Notes: generated by a model from the letters alone, not told the origin. DNA of 64,000 bases from Limimaricola sp964022235 (GCF_964022235.1 NZ_CAXHZL010000016.1:1-64000); one strand, 5' to 3'; positions 53,301 through 62,586 are shown, counted from the first letter of the stretch. Translations and numbers: made by a program.

Positions 53301-53398
53301 GCGAGCGCGCCGATGGGCACCAGCCAGACCACGGAAACGCGGCTGGCGAGCGAACGGCGCGGGCCGTCGAGCGGCACCTCAGGGACCTCTTGGCTCAC
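50393..53398 (-). CDS. pqiB: PqiB MCE-domain protein with a long repeat-extended needle
   Basis: A 1001-residue protein, about twice the size of E. coli PqiB. An N-terminal membrane helix (residues 22-38) is followed by three MCE domains (about 45-140, 160-265 and 290-400), which stack as hexameric rings. After residue 430 comes a helical region with 100-residue tandem repeats (545-644, 645-744, 745-844 and a shorter copy 845-937), preceded by a degenerate copy. In PqiB the C-terminal helices form a hollow needle to the outer membrane, so the repeats should lengthen it. GTG 53398 overlaps the second pqiA stop (GTGA). Confidence 0.88.
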   Translation of the reverse strand: MSQEVPEVPLDGPRRSLASRVSVVWLVPIGALAVALGIGWKQWSDQGPLIEVIFDEAGGVLAGETELRFRDVAVGLVEEVGFTESLDKVRIAIRVSKDIAPFIDDDAEFWVVRPEVTTEGVSGLDTVLSGVYLRGQWDGRMGEALTSFEGLDHAPLLGPDQQGIEIILRATEGVLSGNSPILYKGVEAGRIGAAGVSTDGFYVEAPGVIYAPYDNLVTETTRFWDTSGFSVKIGTGGAEIDFDSVAALLAGGLAFDTFVSGATLAEDGQIFEVYDAEETARNSVFNTPDGPSLNLVAVFDGNVSGLAVGAAVELDGVRVGSVTGLNGLVDEERFGDRGVRLQTVLNILPSRLGMADDGGVEQALQYFVDEVASGLRARLVTGSILTGGLKVQLIDVPGVEPAVLDVDALPYPSVPVTGSEISDVQATAQGTLDRINNLPIEELLASATSFLENSARLIGSEDLQQTPGDVRALLDDIRGFVGSDEVQAVPGQIGVVMSEIELAVADVRLILDDVREAEAVRRILDAVDGATAVTADLDTALDGVPELIGNLNRVAETAAELPLDQLLTQVSGLAEEARALVGAQETQALPGRVNALLAELEGGTAEARTLIAGLNEQQAVTRLLDTVDAAGAAVATLDASLAGVPQLVSRIDTLVATANELPLEALLSEVSGLAGAARGLIDTDDARALPGRVNTLLAELETGTAEARTLIASLNEEQGVARLLDTVDAAGRAATTLDASLAGVPQLIERIDAVAAMAQDLPVDALLDRVSGLAQDARALIGTEAARALPGQIGMLAGELELGVAEARTLLAEVNEGGGGASLVAALESAAGAADSLDRSLAGAPQLIDSLNAVAGKAADLPLEVLVAETTSLINSADRILKQDTARALPGELNGALEQLRVILGQVSEGGVVENANATFASAANAADRLAEAARTLPSLVSRAEALLVTSNGTVATIGDGTEPALRDLRAALRDVSKAAEAVGSLARAIERRPNSLLTGR
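50588..51766 (-). repeat. 300-bp tandem coding repeats in pqiB
   Basis: Three copies of exactly 100 codons and one of 93 follow each other in frame. The best conserved blocks are VSGLA, ALPGRVN, LLAELE, GTAEARTLI, LLDTVDAAG and TLDASLAGVPQL. The first two copies are the most alike, so the latest duplication is fairly recent or is kept homogeneous. Confidence 0.85.
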
Positions 53399-54048
53399 GC
53401 GCGCGCGGCCCGGTCGTGGCTGTCGTCATCCGCGCGATCCCAGATCAGGCGCGGGTCGAAGGCTTGGGCGGAGAGCATCGTGAAGATCACCGAAAGTGCG
53501 AAGGCGAGCGCCGCCGGGCCCGGCTTGATCGAGGCGGCCAGATTCAACTGCACCAGCGCCGTCAGGATCGCAACCACGAAGACATCGATCATCGACCAGC
53601 GCCCGATATACTCGACGATTTCATAAAGCCTGTGGCGCGCATGCGGCGATGCATGACTGCCGCGCCGCACCGAGGTCGCGAGCCATGCGATGGCCGCGAA
53701 CTTGCCCAGCGGGATCGCGACCGAGGCGATGAGGATGATCAGCGCCACGAAGACCGCCCCGTGGCTGGCAAGCTCGATCGCGCCCTGGACGATGGTGTCC
53801 TCGGAGACGGTGAACAGCACTTGGGTGCGCAGCATCGGGTAGAGGTTGGCTGGAATGTAGCACAGCACCCCCGCCACCCACCACGCCCAGACCCGGCTCA
53901 GGCTGTGGGTATCGCGCGACACCAGCGCCTTGCCGCATCGACCGCAACGGGCCGTCTCGGCGGGCCAGACGCGCGTGCAGCGGGTGCAGGCCACCAACCC
54001 CGCCCCGCGGGCGGTGATGGCGGGAATATCGGTGACAGTGTCGCTCAT
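53395..54048 (-). CDS. pqiA: PqiA single-domain membrane protein, second copy
   Basis: A 217-residue inner-membrane protein corresponding to one half of E. coli PqiA. The N-terminal zinc-ribbon has two CxxC pairs (CTRC and CGRC, about residues 20-40), then four membrane segments with the family stretch GVLCYIPANLYPMLRT and the motif RWSMIDVFVVAIL. ATG 54048 overlaps the stop of the first pqiA-like gene (ATGA). With PqiB and PqiC it belongs to a lipid transport pathway between the membranes. Confidence 0.87.
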   Translation of the reverse strand: MSDTVTDIPAITARGAGLVACTRCTRVWPAETARCGRCGKALVSRDTHSLSRVWAWWVAGVLCYIPANLYPMLRTQVLFTVSEDTIVQGAIELASHGAVFVALIILIASVAIPLGKFAAIAWLATSVRRGSHASPHARHRLYEIVEYIGRWSMIDVFVVAILTALVQLNLAASIKPGPAALAFALSVIFTMLSAQAFDPRLIWDRADDDSHDRAARA

Positions 54049-54710
54049 GCCGCCGCCCCCTTGGGGCGACGCGCGCCGTAACCATGCTCCAGCGCCTCCC
54101 AGACCGACCAGCGGCACATCCAGCGGTCGTGGATCACCGTAAGAAACACGAGCGCAGCGAACATCCAGAACGCAGGGCCGAAGCTCAGATGCGCGAGGTC
54201 GGCCACCTTGACCAGCGCCACGGCGCAGCCCAGCGCGAAGATTTCGGCCATCGACCACGGACGCAGCGCCTCGGCCAAGGCAAAGAGCCGCAGCGCCCCC
54301 GGTGGCGCGGGCCGGTCGAACACCAGGGGTCCGAGCACGTAGATGGTCAGGATCGCGCGCGCCAGCGGCACCAGAACGATCAGAGCGGTCACTGCCAGAG
54401 ACAGCAGCAGCAGCGGCCCGCCGGTAAAGCTCAGCGCCGCGTCGAGCAGCGTCGCTTCGTTGACGAAACCCTGTCGGCTGATCTTGAGGAACGGAAACCA
54501 GACCGCGCCCAGCACGAGGATCAGCGAAGCGGCGGAGAGCATGATGATGATCATGCCCGCGCGCTTGCGTGGCGCGATCAACACGGTGTGGCAGCGCGCA
54601 CAGACCGCGCGTTCACCTAGCCCCGGCATCCGCGCGCGGTAGATCGCGTCGCACTGCGGGCAGGCGATGAGATGCGCCGGATCGGCGCGCGCGATGTCAG
54701 TGCTGTGCAT
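54045..54710 (-). CDS. pqiA: PqiA single-domain membrane protein, first copy
   Basis: A 221-residue inner-membrane protein, the other half of a two-domain PqiA. The zinc-ribbon CPQC...CARC is at residues 17-40, then four membrane segments with GAVWFPFLKISRQG and the family motif RPWSMAEIFALG. E. coli PqiA is a fusion of two such units; here they are separate, coupled genes. First gene of the pqiA-pqiA-pqiB-pqiC operon. The gap 54711-54918 upstream contains no gene. Confidence 0.87.
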   Translation of the reverse strand: MHSTDIARADPAHLIACPQCDAIYRARMPGLGERAVCARCHTVLIAPRKRAGMIIIMLSAASLILVLGAVWFPFLKISRQGFVNEATLLDAALSFTGGPLLLLSLAVTALIVLVPLARAILTIYVLGPLVFDRPAPPGALRLFALAEALRPWSMAEIFALGCAVALVKVADLAHLSFGPAFWMFAALVFLTVIHDRWMCRWSVWEALEHGYGARRPKGAAA

Positions 54711-54918
54711 GGGGTCCGCCCGTCAGATCACTCTGGGCGAATACTAGGACCGGGCGACGAGAAAGGCCACGGCACCAATTGCACGGCATCGTGACAGGGC
54801 GCGGAATTCGCGTATTCGAGAGTTGATGCAAGTAAGTGCGCAACAACGCGGCCAGCGCACCCCCTGCTCCTCGTTCCCCGAATGCGCGAACCCCAAAGCC
54901 GACCGCCCGACGCCTCCC

Positions 54919-57900
54919 TCAAGCTTTGCGCCCGACCCCTCCGGGCGTCGGTGTCACCACCGTCACGACCTCCCCCGCCCTGAGCCGCGTCTGCGCGCAG
55001 GCGGCGAGCGTCTCGACCGAGCCGTCGTGCCGAGTGACCTCGGTGCGCCCGACCTCCCCGCCGCCGCCGCCTTCGAGCCCCTCGGGCGGGCGGTGCCGGT
55101 GCGACGACAGGATCGACAGGTCCATCTCTTCGAGAAACCGCAGCGACCGTTGGGTGCCGTCGCCGCCCGGATAGGCCCCCTCTCCGCCGGACCCGGGACG
55201 CAGGGCGAAGCTCTCCAGCAGCACCGGGAACCGCGTCTCCAGGACTTCGGGGTCGGTCAGCCGCGAGTTGGTCATGTGGGTGTGCACGCCCGGGGTTCCG
55301 GCAAAGCCGCGACCGTCGTTCATCCGCCCCGCCGGACTGCCGGAACAGATCGTCTCGTAATACTGGTGCGCATCGTTGCCGAAGGTGAGGTTGTTCATGG
55401 TGCCTTGCGCATTGGCCAGAGCGCCCAGCGCCTGAAACAGCGCATTGGTGACATGCTGCGACGTTTCGACATTGCCCGCCACCACGGCGCGTGGATAGGC
55501 GGGGCGCAGCATCGACCCTTCGGGGATCACAATGTCGATGGGGCGCAGGCAGCCCGCGTTCATCGGCACCGATTGCTCGCACATCACGCGAAACACGTAG
55601 AGCACGGCGGCGCGAGCCACCGGTTCAGGCGCGTTGAAGTTGTTGGCCCGGGCCTCCGATGTGCCGGTGAAATCGACCGTCGCGCGACGGGCCTCGCGGT
55701 CCACGGTGATCTTCACGCGGATCACCTGCCCCGTGTCGGTCTCATAGTCGCAGGCGCAGTCCGACAGCCGCCCCACCAGCCGCGCCACCTCTTCGGCGGC
55801 GTTGTCTTGCACATGGCCCATGTAGGCGCGCACCACGTCGAGGCCGAACTCGGCGACCATGCGCTTCAATTCCGCCGCGCCACGCGCGTTGGCGGCGACC
55901 TGCGCCTTGAGGTCGGCGATGTTCTGATCGGGGTTGCGGCAGGGATAGGGATGATCCGTCAGCAGCCGGCGCAGCGCCTCTTCGCGGAACTGGCCCCGGT
56001 CCACGAGGTGGAAGTTGTCGATCAGCACCCCTTCCTCGTCGACGGTCGTGGCCAGCGGCGTCATCGACCCTGGCGCCGTGCCGCCCACGTCCGCGTGGTG
56101 CCCTCGGCTCGCGCTCCAGAACAGAATGTCCTCTCCCCCCTCGTCGAAAACGGGCGAGACGACGGTGATGTCGGGCAGATGCGTGCCGCCGTTGTAGGGC
56201 GCGTTGAGAGCGAAGACGTCGCCGGGATGGATCACCGGGTTCTGGCGTATGATCGCCTCGACCGATCGGTCCATGCTCCCCAGATGTACCGGCATATGCG
56301 GCGCGTTGGCGACAAGAGCCCCGTCACGATCAAAGACGGCGCAGGAAAAATCGAGCCGCTCCTTGATGTTGACCGATTGGGCGGTGTTCTGCAGCGCCAC
56401 GCCCATCTGCTCGGCGATGTTCATGAAGAGATTGTTGAACACTTCGAGCAGGATCGGGTCGGCCTCGGTTCCCGCCGCGAGCTGTCGCGGGGCCGCCTCG
56501 TGTCGGGTCAGCAGGATGTCGTCGCGCCCGGTAAGTGTCGCGGTCCAGCCCGGCTCGACCACGATGGTCTGGTTCGGCTCGATGATCAGAGCGGGTCCGC
56601 GCATCTCGTGGCCCGGAGCGATGTCGGCACGCCTGTGCACCGTGGCCTCGTGCCACGTGCCGCCTGAAAAGAAGCGCGTCATCTCGTCCGCCTCGGCCCG
56701 ACCGCGTTCGGGCATGCTCGTGCCCGTTTCGGCCACGGCATGGGCAGGCTCGGTGCCTTCGACTTCGACTGCCTCGATCACCAGCCCACGCTCGGGGCTA
56801 AGAAAGCCGAACTGCGCCTCATGCGCCGCCTCGAAAGCCGTACGCGCCGATGCCATGTCGCCCTCATAGCCGACCTGCAGCGCGGTATCCGTACCCGTGT
56901 AGCGCAGATGCAGCCGGGTGGCGTAGGTCTCGCCCGACACGCCCTGTCCGGCTAGATCGTCGCGCACCTGCGCCATCAGATCCGCAATCAGTCCGTCGAG
57001 GGCGCCGCGCGTGGCCTCCTCCAGCGGCTTCACCAGCCCCTGCTGGCGGCTGGCCGAAACCGTGGCGAGGCCGATGCCGTAAGCCGAGAGCAAACCCGAG
57101 AGCGGGTGTACCAGAACCGCTTCCATGCCGAGCGCATCCGCGACGAGGCAGGCGTGCTGCCCCCCCGCGCCGCCGAAGGAATTGAGCAGGTATCGCGTCA
57201 CGTCGTGGCCGCGCTGAACGGAGATCTTCTTGACCGCATTCGCCATGTTCTCGACCGCGATGCGCACGAAGCCCTCGGCCGCCTCTTCGGCTCTGCGGTC
57301 GCCCGCGATCGCCTCGAAGGCCGCGCGCACGCCGTCGCGGTCGAGCGTCTGGTCCTGACCGGGGCCGAAGATCGCCGGAAACAGGTCGGGGTCGAGCTTG
57401 CCCAGCATGACGTTGGCATCCGTCACCGTGAGCGGCCCGCCGCGCCGGTAGCACAAGGGCCCCGGATCGGCGCCGGCGCTGTCGGGCCCGACGCGAAACC
57501 GGTTCGCATCGGCGTGCAGCACCGAGCCGCCGCCCGCCGCGACCGTGTGGATGCGCATCATCGGCGCGCGGATGCGCACGCCGGCGACCTCGGTATCGAA
57601 GGCCCGCTCGAATTCGCCCGCGCAATGCGCCACATCCGTCGAGGTGCCGCCCATGTCAAAGCCGATCACACGGTCCCAACCCGCGGCGCGCGCCGTCTCA
57701 ACCATGCCGACGACGCCACCCGCGGGTCCCGACAGGATCGCGTCCTTGCCTTGGAACGCCTCTGCTGCCGTCATGCCACCCGAGGACATCATGAACTGCA
57801 GTGTCGGCCCCGCCTTGCCCGGCGGCGTGGCCCCGAGTGCGCCCGAAACCCGCGCCACGTAACGGCGCAGGATCGGCGACAGATAGGCGTCGACCACCGT

Positions 57901-58509
57901 GGTATCGCCACGCCCCACGAGCTTCAGGAGGGGCGAAACCTCGTGGCTGACCGAGACCTGACCGAAACCCATGCCGCGCACCATCTCGGCCAGCGCTGCC
58001 TCATGCGCGGGGGCGTTCCAGGCGTGCATCAACACGATTGCCACGGCGTCGATGCCCGCGCCGCGCAACCCCTCCAGATCGGATCGCAGCGCCTCGGCAT
58101 CGAGCGGCATCTCGACGGTGCCGTCTGCGCGCACGCGCTCCTCGACTTCGATGACGCGCTCGTAGAGCTGCTCGGGCAGCAGGATCTCCTTGGCGAAGAT
58201 GTCGGGCCGTCCCTGATAGGCGATGCGCAGCGCGTCGCGAAATCCGCGCGTGATGAGCAACGCCGTCCGGTCACCCTTGCGCTCCAGAAGCGCGTTGGTG
58301 GCGACGGTGGTGCCCATCTTGACCGTGCCGATGCGCACGGGGTCGATCTGACCGCCCAAAAGCCGCCGTATCCCCTCGATCGCGGCGTCCTCGTAAGCTT
58401 CGGCATTCTCGGACAAGAGCTTGAGCGGTTTCAGGGTGCCGTCGGGTGAGCGGCCAACCACGTCGGTGAAGGTGCCGCCACGATCGATCCAGAAATCCCA
58501 AACGCTCAC
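54919..58509 (-). CDS. Fused hydantoinase/5-oxoprolinase family enzyme
   Basis: A 1196-residue cytoplasmic enzyme joining a HyuA-like part (residues 1-700: FWIDRGGTFTDVVGR, GFDMGGTSTDVAHC, GADPGPLCYRRGGPLTVTDAN) and a HyuB-like part (about 700-1190: EVFNNLFMNIAEQMG, APYNGGTHLPDITVVSPVFD). The fusion and length match 5-oxoprolinase of the ATP-dependent type, which opens 5-oxoproline to glutamate; hydantoin or acetone-carboxylase-like activities are known for relatives, so the substrate is open. GTG 58509 follows a GGGGGCGGGAC stretch. It is divergent from the polyol locus and stands alone. Confidence 0.9.
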   Translation of the reverse strand: MSVWDFWIDRGGTFTDVVGRSPDGTLKPLKLLSENAEAYEDAAIEGIRRLLGGQIDPVRIGTVKMGTTVATNALLERKGDRTALLITRGFRDALRIAYQGRPDIFAKEILLPEQLYERVIEVEERVRADGTVEMPLDAEALRSDLEGLRGAGIDAVAIVLMHAWNAPAHEAALAEMVRGMGFGQVSVSHEVSPLLKLVGRGDTTVVDAYLSPILRRYVARVSGALGATPPGKAGPTLQFMMSSGGMTAAEAFQGKDAILSGPAGGVVGMVETARAAGWDRVIGFDMGGTSTDVAHCAGEFERAFDTEVAGVRIRAPMMRIHTVAAGGGSVLHADANRFRVGPDSAGADPGPLCYRRGGPLTVTDANVMLGKLDPDLFPAIFGPGQDQTLDRDGVRAAFEAIAGDRRAEEAAEGFVRIAVENMANAVKKISVQRGHDVTRYLLNSFGGAGGQHACLVADALGMEAVLVHPLSGLLSAYGIGLATVSASRQQGLVKPLEEATRGALDGLIADLMAQVRDDLAGQGVSGETYATRLHLRYTGTDTALQVGYEGDMASARTAFEAAHEAQFGFLSPERGLVIEAVEVEGTEPAHAVAETGTSMPERGRAEADEMTRFFSGGTWHEATVHRRADIAPGHEMRGPALIIEPNQTIVVEPGWTATLTGRDDILLTRHEAAPRQLAAGTEADPILLEVFNNLFMNIAEQMGVALQNTAQSVNIKERLDFSCAVFDRDGALVANAPHMPVHLGSMDRSVEAIIRQNPVIHPGDVFALNAPYNGGTHLPDITVVSPVFDEGGEDILFWSASRGHHADVGGTAPGSMTPLATTVDEEGVLIDNFHLVDRGQFREEALRRLLTDHPYPCRNPDQNIADLKAQVAANARGAAELKRMVAEFGLDVVRAYMGHVQDNAAEEVARLVGRLSDCACDYETDTGQVIRVKITVDREARRATVDFTGTSEARANNFNAPEPVARAAVLYVFRVMCEQSVPMNAGCLRPIDIVIPEGSMLRPAYPRAVVAGNVETSQHVTNALFQALGALANAQGTMNNLTFGNDAHQYYETICSGSPAGRMNDGRGFAGTPGVHTHMTNSRLTDPEVLETRFPVLLESFALRPGSGGEGAYPGGDGTQRSLRFLEEMDLSILSSHRHRPPEGLEGGGGGEVGRTEVTRHDGSVETLAACAQTRLRAGEVVTVVTPTPGGVGRKA

Positions 58510-58658
58510 GTCCCGCCCCCTTGTGCTGCTCACCAAGGGGTGCGCAATCCCCCCCCGATGGTCAAGATTCGACCGCGCCGCGCAGACGCCCAGCCTATGG
58601 GCAAATGCCCGAAGCTGTGGCAGTCTGCGACCGGGGGAAATACGGCGAGGAGGACGGC

Positions 58659-59339
58659 ATGGCGCACGACTGGGATCTTATCATCTTCGATTGCGACGGC
58701 GTGTTGATCGACAGCGAGCTTCTGAGTGCGGAAGTGCTGATCGACCTGCTGGCGGCCGATGGCGTCGAGATCGACTTTGACCATGTGCGTCGCAATTTCC
58801 TTGGCCGCAGCTTCCCCACGGTGGCCAGACACATCCGCGAGGAATTGGGCCACGCCCTCGCCCCCGATTTCGACGCGCTGTACCGCGCGCGCCTGCTCGA
58901 GCGGTTCGAGACCGAGCTCAGGCCGATGCCCGGCATCGCTTCGGCCTTGGAGATGCTCGCCATGCGCGGCGTGCCGGTCTGCGTGGCGACCTCCTCGTCA
59001 CCGCCTCGCGTGGCGCGCTCGCTCGATATCGTGGGGCTGGCCACGGCGCTGCCGCATGTTTTCACCGCAAGTCAGGTAGCGCGCGGCAAGCCCGCACCGG
59101 ACCTGTTCCTGCTTGCGGCCAGGACCTTGGGCGCGGAACCGTCGCGCTGCCTCGTGTTCGAAGACAGCCTGCCGGGTCTGGAGGCCGCACAGGCCGCCGA
59201 GATGACCGCCGTGCGCTATACCGGTGGCAGTCATCTGACCCAAGCCAAGCTGCGCCATCACCCGAGCCTGCCGATCCTGGCCGATTGGGCCGATCTGCCT
59301 TCCATCCTGAACCGGCTGCGCCCGGAGGCCGTAAGATGA
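58659..59339 (+). CDS. HAD family phosphatase
   Basis: A 226-residue haloacid-dehalogenase-type hydrolase of the Gph/beta-phosphoglucomutase group. Motif I FDCDGVLIDSE has the nucleophile near D10; motif II is VATSSSPPR; motif III/IV is GKPAPDLFLLAA and FEDSLPGLEAA. A cap domain lies between. It probably removes phosphate from a sugar or polyol phosphate formed in the neighbouring pathway. ATG 58659 follows GAGGAGG. The stop overlaps the SorC regulator gene by ATGA. Confidence 0.85.
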   Translation: MAHDWDLIIFDCDGVLIDSELLSAEVLIDLLAADGVEIDFDHVRRNFLGRSFPTVARHIREELGHALAPDFDALYRARLLERFETELRPMPGIASALEMLAMRGVPVCVATSSSPPRVARSLDIVGLATALPHVFTASQVARGKPAPDLFLLAARTLGAEPSRCLVFEDSLPGLEAAQAAEMTAVRYTGGSHLTQAKLRHHPSLPILADWADLPSILNRLRPEAVR

Positions 59340-60295
59340 GCCAGTCGCGCTTTACCCCTGAGACCACCCGCCTAGACGACGCCGCGCGTGCGGGGTGGCT
59401 TTATTACGTCGCGGGCAACACCCAAGACGAGATCGCCCGCAAGCTTGGCGTGTCGCGGCAATCGGCGCAGCGATTGGTATCGCTCGCCGTGTCGGAAAAG
59501 CTGGTCAAGGTGCGGCTCGATCACCCGATCGCGCGCTGCATGGACCTCTCGGGCGCGCTGGCTCGAAAGTTCGACCTCAAGGTGATCGAGGTGGTCCCAT
59601 CCGACCCCACCGCGCCCGAACTGATGACCGGCATCGCCATCGCCGCCGCGGCCGAGCTCGAAAAGCTGCTGAAAAGTCCCGACGAAAAGATCATCGCGCT
59701 GGGCACCGGTCGGGCGCTGCGCGCTTGCGTGGAGCAATTGCCCCGCATGGACTGCCCGCAGCACCGCATCGTCTCACGGCTTGGCAACATGATGTCCGAC
59801 GGATCGGCCACGCCCTACAACGCCGTGATCCGCATGGCCGAACGCGTCGGCGCCAAGCACTATCCCTTCCCGCTTCCGGTTGTTGCGCGCGACGAGGAGG
59901 AGCTGCGGGTGATGCATGGGCAGGAGCCGGTGCGCCACACGATGGAGCTGTGCGCGCGGGCCGATTTCACCTTGGTCGGCGTGGGTCAGATCGGGATGGG
60001 CGCGCCCTTGCGAGTCGACGGCTTCATGGGGGGGCAGGAAATGGAGACGCTGATGGCGCAAGGGGCGTCGGGCGAGATCACCAGCTGGGTCTATGACGCC
60101 AAAGGCCGGGTGATGGACTGCGCCTTCAACATGCGCGTCGCCTCTGCGCCGCTGACGGTGGGTGGCGAGGCGCCGGTGGTCGGGCTCGCCGCCGGACCGG
60201 ACAAGGCCGAGTCGATTTGCGCGGCGCTGCGCGGCGGCCTCATCAATGGGTTGATCACGGACGAGGCGACGGCCGAGCGGCTACTGAAACAGTAG
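59336..60295 (+). CDS. smoC: SorC/DeoR-type transcriptional regulator of the polyol operon
   Basis: A 319-residue regulator. An N-terminal helix-turn-helix (TQDEIARKLGVSRQSAQRLV, residues 29-48) precedes a sugar-binding SorC domain (about 60-315) with IALGTGRALRACVEQL. Such proteins usually sense a phosphorylated sugar. In Rhodobacter sphaeroides a regulator of this kind (SmoC) belongs to the sorbitol/mannitol operon, and here it is convergent with mtlK and its partners. ATG 59336 overlaps the HAD stop. Confidence 0.83.
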   Translation: MSQSRFTPETTRLDDAARAGWLYYVAGNTQDEIARKLGVSRQSAQRLVSLAVSEKLVKVRLDHPIARCMDLSGALARKFDLKVIEVVPSDPTAPELMTGIAIAAAAELEKLLKSPDEKIIALGTGRALRACVEQLPRMDCPQHRIVSRLGNMMSDGSATPYNAVIRMAERVGAKHYPFPLPVVARDEEELRVMHGQEPVRHTMELCARADFTLVGVGQIGMGAPLRVDGFMGGQEMETLMAQGASGEITSWVYDAKGRVMDCAFNMRVASAPLTVGGEAPVVGLAAGPDKAESICAALRGGLINGLITDEATAERLLKQ

Positions 60296-60297
60296 CC
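60279..60297. terminator. Short hairpin at the smoC/mtlK border
   Basis: GGCTACTG-AAA-CAGTAGCC is a perfect 8-bp stem that includes the stop codon of the regulator gene (60293-60295). It lies 19 bases from the convergent mtlK stop. There is no U tract, so termination is uncertain. Confidence 0.4.
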
Positions 60298-60315
60298 AAC
60301 CGGCCGTCGGGAGTC

Positions 60316-61785
60316 TCAGCCGCGCGCGTAGCGCTCGAGCGTGGCAGCGACGCCATCGGTCCAGAGCGACTTGATCTGCCGCGCGAAGGCGTCGGCGAAG
60401 GCGGGCTGCGCGCCCAGATCACCGAACACCGTGGCGTTGGACAGGAACGCCTGCGGATCATCCTTGGCCGCGAGGGCGCGGCGCTTGAGATCCTCGGCGT
60501 TGTCGTCGTTGGGCGCGATCGCCTCACCCGCCTCGTTCGTGCCCGCGCAGTAGCGGCACCACAGCGCCACTTCGAGCGCGAGCCCGTCGATGGCCTGCCC
60601 CTTGGACAGCGCATCGCGGATCACCGGCAGCACGAATTTCGGCTGGCGGTTCGTGCCGTCGAAGCACAGCCGCGGGATCGTGTCGCCGATCTCGGGGTTG
60701 GAGAAGCGCTCCTCGACCTTGCGGCGATAGGCTCCGAAATCCACACCTTCGATCGGCTCCAGCGTCGGGATGATCTCGCGCGTCTCCAGCGCCTCGAGCC
60801 AGGCCTTGATGCGCGGATCGGCCATGGCGTCATGCACGAAGTGATGCCCGAGCAGCGCCGAGGGATAGGCGATGGCCGCATGGCCACCGTTGAGGATGCG
60901 CAGCTTCATCAGCTCATAGGGTGCGACATCCGCGACGAACTCGGCACCGACATCTTCAAGCTTCGGGCGGCCCTGCGGGAAGTTGTCTTCGAGCACCCAC
61001 TGCCGGAACGGCTCGCAGGCGACCGGCACCGCATCGACCAAGTCGAAGCGGTCCTTGACCAGAGCGCGTTCACGGTCCGAGGTCGCGGGCGTGATGCAAT
61101 CGACCATGGAGTTCGGGAACGCGACGTTGGCCTCGACCCAAGCCGCGAAATCGGCGTCCGAGAGCTTGGCCAGACCGATCACCGTCTGCTTGGCCACGTG
61201 CCCGTTCTCGGGCAGGTTGTCACAGGACATCACGGTGAAGGGGGCTGCCCCCGCCTCGCGCCGACGCTTGAGCGCCAGGAGGATCATGCCGAAGGCGGTC
61301 TTCGGCGCATCGGGATGCTCGGCGTCGTGTTGAATGTCGGGGTGCGCCGCGTCGAAACCATCGGTCTTGGCGTCGACGAACCAGCCGCCCTCGGTCACCG
61401 TGAGCGACACGATGCGGATCGCCGGATCGCTCATCCGGGCGACAAGCTTGGCCGCGTCGATTTCGGTGAACTCGATCATCGCGCCGGTGACGCGGGCCGA
61501 AAGACCGGCGGGGTCGAGCTCGACCACCGTGGTGAGAAAGTCCTGCTTTTCCAGCGCGTCGCGCATCCGGGCGTCGCCCGCCCGCACGCCCGCGCCGCTG
61601 ATCGCCCAGTCGTGGTCCGCGCCGGTCGAGAACAGCCGGTCAAGATAAACCGCCATGTGGGCGCGGTGAAAGTTGCCGACACCGATATGCACGATGCCCG
61701 CCGAAAGACCGGCGCGGTCGTATCCCGGCCCCTCGACGCCTTCGGGGAGGCGCGCGAGAGCTGCGGCGTTGAGATCAATGGCCAT
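60316..61785 (-). CDS. mtlK: Mannitol 2-dehydrogenase
   Basis: A 489-residue polyol-specific long-chain dehydrogenase that oxidises mannitol to fructose with NAD. The N-terminal nucleotide fold begins GIVHIGVGNFHRAHMAVYLD (residues 30-49); the catalytic signature K-x4-N-x2-H lies in KLRILNGGHA (K294, N299, H302). The length is normal for MtlK. ATG 61785 has AGGAGG seven bases upstream. It follows smoS by 31 bases in the same direction, so sorbitol and mannitol oxidation are encoded together. Both yield fructose. Confidence 0.93.
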   Translation of the reverse strand: MAIDLNAAALARLPEGVEGPGYDRAGLSAGIVHIGVGNFHRAHMAVYLDRLFSTGADHDWAISGAGVRAGDARMRDALEKQDFLTTVVELDPAGLSARVTGAMIEFTEIDAAKLVARMSDPAIRIVSLTVTEGGWFVDAKTDGFDAAHPDIQHDAEHPDAPKTAFGMILLALKRRREAGAAPFTVMSCDNLPENGHVAKQTVIGLAKLSDADFAAWVEANVAFPNSMVDCITPATSDRERALVKDRFDLVDAVPVACEPFRQWVLEDNFPQGRPKLEDVGAEFVADVAPYELMKLRILNGGHAAIAYPSALLGHHFVHDAMADPRIKAWLEALETREIIPTLEPIEGVDFGAYRRKVEERFSNPEIGDTIPRLCFDGTNRQPKFVLPVIRDALSKGQAIDGLALEVALWCRYCAGTNEAGEAIAPNDDNAEDLKRRALAAKDDPQAFLSNATVFGDLGAQPAFADAFARQIKSLWTDGVAATLERYARG

Positions 61786-61816
61786 TGTCAGCCTCCTGTA
61801 GGGATGGGACGAGCCG

Positions 61817-62586
61817 TCAGCTCATCCATTGGCCGCCGTCGACGTTATACGTCTGCGACACGATGTAGTCGGACTCCGGGGACGCGAGAAACACGGCCAT
61901 GCCGGTCAGGTCGTCGGGGGTGGCAAAGCGGCCCGCTGGCACACCTGCGGCGACCTCGGCCTTCTTCTGGCCCGGTGCCTTGCCTTCGAGCTTGGCGAAC
62001 ATGGAGTCCACATGTTCCCAATGCGCGCCATCGACCACACCGGGGGCGATGGCGTTGACGTTGATACCGTGCTTGATCAGGTTCAGGCCTGCCGACTGCG
62101 TCATCGAAATGACGGCGGCCTTGGTCGAGCAATAGACCAGCACGAGACTTTCGCCGCGTCGACCGGCTTGCGACGCCATGTTGATGATCTTGCCGCCGTG
62201 ACCTTGGGCGATCATCTGCCGTGCGGCAGCCTGCATGGTGAACAGCGTGCCCGCGACGTTGACGGCGTAGAGTTTGTCAAAGCTTTCGCGGGTGATGTCG
62301 ACCGTCTCGGCGGCATCGAAGAGCGCCGCGTTGTTGATAAGAATGTCGATCTTGCCCGCGGTCTCGACGACCTGCGCGATGGCGGCGTCGATGCTGTCCT
62401 GACGGCTCACGTCCATCTGTACCGCATAGGCCCCATCGCCGACCTCGCTGGCGGCGGCCTGTGCCGCCTCCAGGTTGATGTCGGCGATGGCAACCCGCGC
62501 GCCTTCGGCCACATAGGCTCTGGCAAAGGCCAGACCGATGCCGCGCGCGGCTCCGGTGACCATCGCGGATTTTCCGGCGAGCCGGT

